DNA of 39,316 nt from a bacterium. Its GTDB lineage: Bacteria > Planctomycetota > UBA1135 > GCA-002686595. Below are positions 33,460-39,316 of this stretch, in pieces (position 1 is the first letter of the stretch; the number at the start of each line of letters is the position of its first letter). The stretch spans positions 1 to 39,316 of the forward strand of contig JAAELL010000099.1 of the NCBI GenBank assembly GCA_024226735.1, read 5' to 3'. Below the pieces are notes generated by a model, which was not told where the DNA came from, made no database searches, and worked only from the letters and a program-made list of their open reading frames with translations. The position numbers and the translations under genes are program-made.

Positions 33460-34554
33460 TCACTCCTCCGCGACTTCGCGGTAGAGATCCCACGTGCGCA
33501 GCGCCGCGCGGTCCCAGGTGAAGTCGTCCGTCGCGACCCTCCCTCTCACCCGCAGGCTCGCGCGCAGCTCCGCGTCCTCCCACAGTCGCCGCGTCCCCGC
33601 GGCGATCGAATCGACGTCGAGCGGATCGACGACCACCGCCGCCTCGGGGTCGGTGTCACGCAGAGCCGGGACGTCCGAGCAGACCACGGGTAGGCCACAG
33701 GCCATCGCCTCGACGACGGGCAGGCCGAGCCCCTCGACCAGGGAGGGAAACACGAGCATGCGCGCCAGGTGGAACAGGTGCAGTAGCTCGGCCGGCGCCA
33801 CGTACGGCAGTCGACGCAGCCAGGCAGGGTCGGCTCCCTGCAACACGTCGCCCCAGCCGGCTCCACCCGTCATGACCAGCTCGCCGTCGAAGTTTCCGCG
33901 CCGCGCCAGCTCGAAGGCGGCGAGCAGGCGGTCGAGGTTCTTCTTGGGCTCGAGGTTGCCGGCAAAGAGCGCGAAGGGCGAGCTCAGGCCGTAGCGCGCT
34001 CGCGTCGCCTCGAGCTCCTCCGCGGACGGCGTTGCGCGGAAGATCGGCTCGATGCCGGGGTGGATCACGACGACGCGCCGCGGATCCGCTTCGAACCGCT
34101 CGATGACCTCACGCCGCACGTCGTGGGAGCAAACGACGATGCGCCGTGCACGCCGCACGGACGCGGGCATGACGGCGCCGTAGTGCAGGCGATTGGCCCG
34201 TTTGCAGTACTCGGGATGCGAGAGCGCCAGGGCATCGTAGAGCGTGAGCACGGTCGGTACGCGCATGCGCAGCGGCATCACGTAGCCGGGCGCGTGGAAG
34301 ACGTCGAGCGCGTCGCGCCGCGCTCGACCGGGTAGCGCGAGCTGCTCCCAGAGAATCCTCCCCGCTCGCGAGCTCGCATAGGAAGACGACTGCACCTGCC
34401 GCCCGCCCTCGAGCTCCGTCCTGGGCTGCTGAACGTAGAAGACGAGCTCGTGCCCCGCACGTCGCTCCGCGAGCGCCATGGCCAGCCCGCGGATGCAGTT
34501 GGAGACGCCGAACGGGTTCCCCGTCAGAAGCTGGCAGTTGTAGCCGACTCGCAT
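33460..34554 (-). CDS. GT4-family glycosyltransferase
   Basis: This 364-residue GT-B enzyme shows VGYNCQLLTGNPFGVSNCIR, the acceptor-domain segment VFHAPGYVMPLRM, the central VIHPGIEPIF, FAGNLEPKKNLDRLLAAF and the donor motif EGLGLPVVEAMACGLPVVC. This is the mannosyltransferase-like pattern common in capsule and O-antigen clusters. The start at ATG 34554 is chosen because homologues begin at MRVGYN; the frame is open further upstream. It follows the small cupin-like gene after 11 bp. Confidence 0.9.
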   Translation of the reverse strand: MRVGYNCQLLTGNPFGVSNCIRGLAMALAERRAGHELVFYVQQPRTELEGGRQVQSSSYASSRAGRILWEQLALPGRARRDALDVFHAPGYVMPLRMRVPTVLTLYDALALSHPEYCKRANRLHYGAVMPASVRRARRIVVCSHDVRREVIERFEADPRRVVVIHPGIEPIFRATPSAEELEATRARYGLSSPFALFAGNLEPKKNLDRLLAAFELARRGNFDGELVMTGGAGWGDVLQGADPAWLRRLPYVAPAELLHLFHLARMLVFPSLVEGLGLPVVEAMACGLPVVCSDVPALRDTDPEAAVVVDPLDVDSIAAGTRRLWEDAELRASLRVRGRVATDDFTWDRAALRTWDLYREVAEE

Positions 34555-34565
34555 CGCCCAAGTGC

Positions 34566-35057
34566 CTACAACACGCTCCCGTACCTCATGTGCCTCCAGC
34601 TCCATCCCCACGTGTCGAAGTACTGCGGCCAGGCGTAAGCCGGCACCCGCTCACGGTCGGGCGGGTAGTAGTACCACATCCGATCGCGGGCCGTCGGCCC
34701 CGTGAGAAACAACGTCAGAGCGCGGCGCGAACCGAGCGACAGGTAGTGTCGGCGCGACGCCCGGCGATAGACCGTGTGACCCAGCCCGACGTCGCTGACG
34801 ACCTCGGAGCCAGCTGCGAGCTCGTGCTCGCGCAGATTGCCCCACAAACACAGCGACCAACTCGCGTACGGGTGACCGTGAAACACGGGCTCATCATCGC
34901 CGACGAACAGGTGCAGATAGACGTTGAACAGCCGGTTCTTGGGAATGAGATGCCAGCACCACAAGCAGCGATGGACGATCAGCATGGGGATGCAGCGCGA
35001 CAGGAGTGCGAGCGCCAGCAGTCCATACAGGAGCGTTTCCACCATGGCCACTCGCAT
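34566..35057 (-). CDS. Small membrane-anchored cupin-like hypothetical protein
   Basis: This 163-residue protein has an N-terminal hydrophobic segment (ETLLYGLLALALL) followed by a compact beta-rich domain. HGH in EPVFHGHPYASWSLCLWG and a later His in LGHTVYRRASRRHYLSLG suggest a cupin-type metal or ligand site. The tail is rich in Trp and Tyr (DRMWYYYPPDRER, then YFDTWGWSWRHMRYG). I do not recognise the family. It lies between the flippase (6-bp gap) and a glycosyltransferase (11-bp gap), so it probably serves glycan assembly or modification. Confidence 0.65.
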   Translation of the reverse strand: MRVAMVETLLYGLLALALLSRCIPMLIVHRCLWCWHLIPKNRLFNVYLHLFVGDDEPVFHGHPYASWSLCLWGNLREHELAAGSEVVSDVGLGHTVYRRASRRHYLSLGSRRALTLFLTGPTARDRMWYYYPPDRERVPAYAWPQYFDTWGWSWRHMRYGSVL

Positions 35058-35063
35058 CGTCGC

Positions 35064-36677
35064 TCAGCGCCCGAGAGCACGCAATAGAGCTGGGGCTGAG
35101 CGCAACAGCTCGCGCTCGCGGGCACCGATCGTCGCCAGCACGACTAGGAAGAGCCCGAGCACCACGGCGCCTCCCGTCACAAGATGCACGGCCACCGCTG
35201 AGCTCGATGCACTCGCCAGCTCCAGGCTCGAGGCGGACCTCCAGGCGTGCAGGCCCCAACCGGCGATGCCCGCCGCGAGGGCGAGCCGCAGCATCGCAGC
35301 CGCGAGCACTGGCCCGTCGACGAACGGTCCCTTGCGCGCCAGGAAGACACCGAGCACGACCACCTTGAGCGTCTTCGAGGCGGTGAGCGCGAGTGCGACT
35401 CCGGCGACGCCCAACGGCTCGACCCACGCCGCGCACAGTCCGATATTGACGACGACGCCGAGGATCCCGACCGCGATCGGAGTCACCGTGTCCTTCAGTG
35501 CGAAGAAGAGGTTCACCAGCACCGTCTCGACCGCGAAGACGACCATGCCGATCCCGTACATGCGCAGCGGCGCCGCGGTCAGAAGCCGTGCATCCGCGTC
35601 GAACGCGCCGCGCTCGAGGGCGAGCGCGACGACCGGCTCTGCCAGGAGCACCAGCGCCAGAGCGAGGGGCGTGAACACGATCGCGAGCCCGTGCGCCGAG
35701 CGCGCGAAGAGCCGCGCCAGTCGAGCGCGCTCTCCCGTGGCGGCGAGCCCCGCGAAGAAGGGGAACAGAATCACGCTCAGCGTGTAGGGCAGCACTTCGA
35801 TCGGCAAGTCGCGGATCTTCTTGGCGAACGTGCGCGCGCTGACTCCTCCCTCTCCGATGAGCGACGAGAAGAAGTTGTCGGCCAGCTCGCTCACGAACGA
35901 GAAGGAAGCGCCGACCATGAGCGGCAGGAGCAGCGCCCCGAACTGACCGAGGTCGGCGCGTGACTCGCGGCCCGGCCAGCCGATGCGGCGTACTTCCGTC
36001 CGCAGTCCGAAGACGTGAATGCCTAGCCGCGCCGCGGCGCCGACCACGAAGCCGACAGCGAGCGCCGCGATCCCGGCTCCCTGCGCAATGGCCAAGACCA
36101 GGACGAGCAGCGGCAGTCCCTTGAGCGCGAGATCCCCGGCGGCCGGCAGCGCAAAGCGCCGGTAGCCGTTCAACGTGATGTACGTCAGCGCCGACAAGCC
36201 GAGAAGCACCGTCGCGGGCGCCATGATGCGCACCATGCGCGCGGCGTGTCCGGCCGCCTCGGTCCCGAACCCCGGGGCCAGACGCCGTACGACGCTCGGA
36301 GCGGCCCAAACGACGTAGCAGGCGTACGCGAGCGTCACGGTCCCCACCAGCAGCGCAACGAAACCGAAGAGTCGCCACGCACGAGCTTCGGAACCGTCGC
36401 GCAGGGCCTGGACGAACACGGGGAGGAACGACGGCTCGACCAGCTCGCGCACGAGCACGAAGAACAAGAACGTCGCGCTGAACGCCACGAAGTAGGCATC
36501 GACACGCGCGTCGATGCCGAAATAGGCCGCGAGCGCCTGCTTCTCGACGAAGCCCAGGACCTTGGCGAGAAGAGCGATGATCATCACGCTCGTCGTCGCG
36601 CGCACGATGCTTCGCTGCGTCTCCCAGCCCAGCGCGGGTTCCGCTGGTCGAGCGTCAGGGTGGCCTTGCGAAGTCAT
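35064..36677 (-). CDS. MurJ/MviN-type lipid-linked glycan flippase
   Basis: This 537-residue MOP-superfamily membrane protein has about 13-14 hydrophobic segments. The N-terminus VRATTSVMIIALLAKVLGFV and the downstream AYFGIDARVDAYFVAF follow the MurJ pattern, as do KIRDLPIEVLPYTLSVILFP and ALERGAFD. It moves lipid-linked saccharide across the inner membrane. Located among four GT4 genes, it more likely serves a surface polysaccharide than lipid II. It is the first gene of the minus-strand operon; the ATG at 36677 is preferred, and it is divergent from the glycosyltransferase at 36782. Confidence 0.9.
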   Translation of the reverse strand: MTSQGHPDARPAEPALGWETQRSIVRATTSVMIIALLAKVLGFVEKQALAAYFGIDARVDAYFVAFSATFLFFVLVRELVEPSFLPVFVQALRDGSEARAWRLFGFVALLVGTVTLAYACYVVWAAPSVVRRLAPGFGTEAAGHAARMVRIMAPATVLLGLSALTYITLNGYRRFALPAAGDLALKGLPLLVLVLAIAQGAGIAALAVGFVVGAAARLGIHVFGLRTEVRRIGWPGRESRADLGQFGALLLPLMVGASFSFVSELADNFFSSLIGEGGVSARTFAKKIRDLPIEVLPYTLSVILFPFFAGLAATGERARLARLFARSAHGLAIVFTPLALALVLLAEPVVALALERGAFDADARLLTAAPLRMYGIGMVVFAVETVLVNLFFALKDTVTPIAVGILGVVVNIGLCAAWVEPLGVAGVALALTASKTLKVVVLGVFLARKGPFVDGPVLAAAMLRLALAAGIAGWGLHAWRSASSLELASASSSAVAVHLVTGGAVVLGLFLVVLATIGARERELLRSAPALLRALGR

Positions 36678-36781
36678 GCGGATGCAGCGGGCCGCGGCCC
36701 ACCCGTGCGCTCCATTCAATCGCAGTGGGAGACCAACGTCCACCGTTGCACCCTGCCCGCGAACGAGTAGCCTCGGTCGCG

Positions 36782-37909
36782 ATGTGTCCCCCGCCACTCG
36801 TCGCCTACATCAACCATGTCGAGGAGCTGGGCGGTGCCGAGCGTTCGCTGCTCGATCTGTTGACCTGCCTCGACCGAACGCGTTGGAGCCCCCTACTGAT
36901 CGCTCCCGGCGGCGGAGAGCTTTCTGAGCGAGCCCGGCACCTCGCGGTACCGACCGTGGCTTGCCCCGCCCTGGGCCGCATTCACCGAGCATCCGGGATG
37001 CGCAGGTGGAAAGAGCTGACACGGCTCGTGCACGGCGGGCGCCAGATCCGACGTGCCCTGCGCGCGGCTCGCCCGGCGCTGGTCCACGCCAACTCGACAC
37101 CCGCCGCGCTCTTCCTTCAGACGAGCGGGAGACGCCTCTCGTCGCCGTTCTTCTGGCACCAGCGCGACCTCGCGCCGCTCGGTCGGACGGGCGCATTCCT
37201 CGCGCGCCGCGCGACGCGGATCATCGTGACCTCGCGCGCGCTCGAAGCACACGCGGCCGACTTCGCGCGTCCGGGGCAGGTCGTCCGCATCCCCAACGGC
37301 GTCGCCGTCGGGGAGCTCCAATCGATGGCGCGAACGGACGTGCCGGCCGCCGCCGCCGGGACGGGCCCGCTCTGCGTCAGCGCGGGCCAGCTCGTGCCGT
37401 GGAAGGGCTACGGGCGCTTGCTCGATGCGGCGGAGCTCGTGCACGAGACGCGTCCCAACGTGCGCTTCCTCGTGCTCGGCGAAGACCGCTTCGGCGACGG
37501 GGCGGGCAGAGCCGAGGTCTGGCGCGAGCGCGTCCGTGCGCGGGGTCTGTCCGACACCGTGGACTTCCTGGGGCACGTCGCGGACGTGCGCCCCTACCTC
37601 GCCGCGAGCGACGTCCTCGTCCACCCGGCCTACCCCGAGCCGTTCGGCCGCATCGTCGTCGAGGCGCTCGCCGTCGGCGTACCGGTGATCTGCCTCGCCG
37701 GAGCGCACGGTCCCGCCGAGATCGTCCGCGACGGCCTCGATGGCGTCCACGTCGAACACACGGCTCGGGCGCTGGCCGACGCGGTCCTCGAGCTCGCGGG
37801 GTCGACGCATCGGCTGACCCAGAATGCCCGCGATCGAGCCCGTGCATTCGATCGCCGGCTCATGACGGAACGATGCATGGACCTCTACGACCGATGGGCG
37901 GCTTCGTGA
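36782..37909 (+). CDS. GT4-family glycosyltransferase
   Basis: This 375-residue GT-B enzyme has N-terminal YINHVEELGGAERSLLDLL (the GGAE motif of GT4), a central SAGQLVPWKGYGRLLDAA and the donor motif EPFGRIVVEALAVGVPVIC. It is transcribed away from the flippase, with 104 bp between the starts, and its stop faces the secreted hydrolase 18 bp away. Like the other three glycosyltransferases here it probably adds one sugar of the same repeat unit. Confidence 0.9.
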   Translation: MCPPPLVAYINHVEELGGAERSLLDLLTCLDRTRWSPLLIAPGGGELSERARHLAVPTVACPALGRIHRASGMRRWKELTRLVHGGRQIRRALRAARPALVHANSTPAALFLQTSGRRLSSPFFWHQRDLAPLGRTGAFLARRATRIIVTSRALEAHAADFARPGQVVRIPNGVAVGELQSMARTDVPAAAAGTGPLCVSAGQLVPWKGYGRLLDAAELVHETRPNVRFLVLGEDRFGDGAGRAEVWRERVRARGLSDTVDFLGHVADVRPYLAASDVLVHPAYPEPFGRIVVEALAVGVPVICLAGAHGPAEIVRDGLDGVHVEHTARALADAVLELAGSTHRLTQNARDRARAFDRRLMTERCMDLYDRWAAS

Positions 37910-37927
37910 TACCGCGCGACCGCGGCG

Positions 37928-38995
37928 TCACTCGTCGTCTCGGCCCTGCACGAAGTTCAGCCCCCGCGCGAATACCTCGCGCCAATTGTCCGGGAACACG
38001 TGCCCACCGCCGTGCACCTCGACGTGAGCACGCCCGCCCGCGGCCTCGACGCCCTGTCGGAAACGGCGGACGTTGCCATGCACGCCGGGTCCTTCCGCGG
38101 AGCCATAGACGAGAAAGAGCGGCCGAGCGAGCTTTCCGTCCGCGGGGCGCGGAACGGTCAGCGGGCCACCGGGCGAGATCGGGACGGCCCCGGAGTACAG
38201 CTCGGGGTGTACCGACACGAGATAGGTCGCCACCAACCCGCCCTGGCTGAACCCCGCCGTATAGACGAGATCGGTGTTCGCGCTCGGATCCTGGCGGTAG
38301 GGCTTCAGGACACCCTGAAGGTACGCGTGGATCGCGGGTCCCTCGTTCGGCCAAGCGTGCCGCCCTGGCGAGACCGGCCGGTACCCAGCGACGCTGATCG
38401 CGAGGAAGCCCTGCGCGGAGCCGACCTCCAGCAACCCGCTGAGGTCGTTGTGGTCGGTCCCGTAGCCGTGCATGCAGAGCAAGACCGGCCAACCTCCGGC
38501 GGGCGCCTCCCCCTGCGGACGTCGCACGAGAGTCTGGCCACGAAGCTCCGGCAGCGCCTTCGCGTAGTTCTCCCGCACGCGTGCCGCGAGCTGGCGGTAG
38601 CCCTCCCGTTGGCGCAGCGGAGCCAAGAGCGAGTCCTGCCTCATCCGCTCCTCGCTCCAATAGCCCGCGTCGACCGCGTGTCCGAGCCAGGTCCATCCGA
38701 TGTCGATCTCGTCCCAGGCCAGGAACAGCCGGGCGATCTCGAAGGCCGCGTCGTTGCGGCTGCCGTCCATGCGGAAGGCCGTGAGAAACGCGATCAGGGC
38801 GGTGGAGATCTCTTCCCGGTCGCGTGCCGCGCAGCCCCTCTCGAAGAAGTCCTGCGCCGACTCGTTCGTCAGGAGCAGGTTGACGACCTCGACGCGTGTC
38901 TCCCGCACGACATCCGTGGAAGGCCGCGGGTCTTGTGTGGGCGACGAGGCGAGGGGCGTGACGAGCGGGAGCAAACCGCAGAGGCAGAGCAGCAT
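37928..38995 (-). CDS. Secreted carboxylesterase/phospholipase-family alpha/beta hydrolase
   Basis: This 355-residue protein begins with a signal peptide (MLLCLCGLLPLVTPLASS). Residues about 35-140 are helical (ALIAFLTAFRMDGSRNDAAF). The hydrolase domain has PVLLCMHGYGTDHNDL, the nucleophile elbow GFSQGG and the catalytic His in HGGGHVFPDN; the likely Asp lies near LVYGSAEGPGVHG. The pattern fits the PF02230-type or feruloyl-esterase-like hydrolases. GGAG lies about 9 nt before the ATG. It could be involved in glycan or lipid ester turnover outside the cell; the substrate is unknown. Confidence 0.85.
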   Translation of the reverse strand: MLLCLCGLLPLVTPLASSPTQDPRPSTDVVRETRVEVVNLLLTNESAQDFFERGCAARDREEISTALIAFLTAFRMDGSRNDAAFEIARLFLAWDEIDIGWTWLGHAVDAGYWSEERMRQDSLLAPLRQREGYRQLAARVRENYAKALPELRGQTLVRRPQGEAPAGGWPVLLCMHGYGTDHNDLSGLLEVGSAQGFLAISVAGYRPVSPGRHAWPNEGPAIHAYLQGVLKPYRQDPSANTDLVYTAGFSQGGLVATYLVSVHPELYSGAVPISPGGPLTVPRPADGKLARPLFLVYGSAEGPGVHGNVRRFRQGVEAAGGRAHVEVHGGGHVFPDNWREVFARGLNFVQGRDDE

Positions 38996-39316
38996 GGATC
39001 AAAAACTCCGGAAAGGGCCGTCCGGATGATGGCAGACCTCCAGATCCTTCACCACCCAGGGATCGACATCCTCCTCACCGGCGGAGTCGGAGGTGCACCC
39101 AGCCCGCGATGCGGCCGGCTTCCCCTCGTTCGGTTCCACCCACAAACAGAACCGCCACGGTCTTCCCGACCTCCAGCCGGCCCGTCGGCGCGTGGCCAGT
39201 GGTGTGATTCACTCTGATGGGGCATGATCGGCGGTTCGTACGGGATGCGATGCAAGGCGCGCCGACGACGCGACTCCTCTGCCAATACGGTGATACTGGG
39301 ATTGGTCGGAGGAGGC
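38996..39316. other. Right-end region without a supported gene
   Basis: These 321 bp should hold the promoter of the secreted hydrolase. A short open frame exists on the minus strand (39285-39049), but its composition and lack of a ribosome-binding site do not support it. The 17-mer at 39198-39214 (agtggtgtgattcactc) nearly repeats the palindrome at 7983-7999. Confidence 0.4.

Noticed and set aside
39049..39285. Minus-strand frame of 78 codons near the right edge
   Set aside because: Proline/Arg-rich translation, no ribosome-binding site and no resemblance to a known protein.
1..39316. CRISPR arrays, tRNA/rRNA genes, insertion sequences, prophage genes
   Set aside because: No regularly spaced repeats, cloverleaf or rRNA-like segments, transposase motifs or phage structural genes were seen by eye on either strand. 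A DGR reverse transcriptase was also looked for and is not in the window.

Overview
The window is GC-rich and gene-dense, with no rRNA, tRNA, CRISPR array or transposase that I can recognise. The best clue to the host is the secreted protein at 28330-29517. From memory, its C-terminal module matches a module common in secreted proteins of deep-branching Planctomycetota (the Saltatorellus/Engelhardtia/Rohdeia type). I infer a planctomycete; this is not proven here.

Region A (1-7635, all minus strand) is one tightly packed operon for a vWA-MoxR-VMAP-type ternary conflict system. In transcription order it encodes a Trypco2-like small protein, a pseudo-protease paralogue, an active trypsin-like protease with a VMAP-like tail, a MoxR AAA+ ATPase, and a large vWA-like protein carrying two FGE-sulfatase (C-type-lectin-fold) domains. 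The large gene runs off the left edge. The two FGE domains end in 135-bp segments that are 121/135 identical. All 14 differences fall in first or second positions of ten codons, most of them NNC or NNT, and none is silent. This is the pattern left by a diversity-generating retroelement (DGR) writing two variable regions from one template. The reverse transcriptase and template are not in the window and should lie to the left.

Region B (7837-8466) is the remnant of an outer-membrane beta-barrel gene with a frameshift and an inserted perfect palindrome.

Region C (8613-14298) holds a family-2 glycosyltransferase with a TPR-like tail, an ABC-2 exporter pair, a cupin-like protein and an M3 oligopeptidase.

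Region D (14312-28016, minus strand) is a ten-gene operon with overlaps or gaps of only a few bases. I read it as an unusual ribosomally synthesised, post-translationally modified peptide (RiPP) pathway. In order it encodes a B12-type radical SAM enzyme with a C-terminal winged helix, a 71-residue candidate precursor with a desulforedoxin-like N-terminus and an Arg-rich tail, a PRMT-like methyltransferase, a second B12 radical SAM enzyme, a degenerate PRMT-like protein, an S26-type peptidase, a double alpha/beta hydrolase, a third B12 radical SAM enzyme, an agmatine-deiminase/PAD-fold enzyme with intact catalytic residues, and a PqqD-like/Rossmann/2OG-Fe(II)-oxygenase fusion. Two enzyme families that act on guanidino groups beside a peptide ending in an Arg-rich tail suggest a methylated and/or citrullinated peptide.

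Region E (28330-38995) holds the secreted protein and then a surface-polysaccharide cluster: an SGNH-like protein, four GT4 glycosyltransferases, a MurJ/MviN-type flippase and a small cupin-like protein. It ends with a secreted carboxylesterase-type hydrolase.
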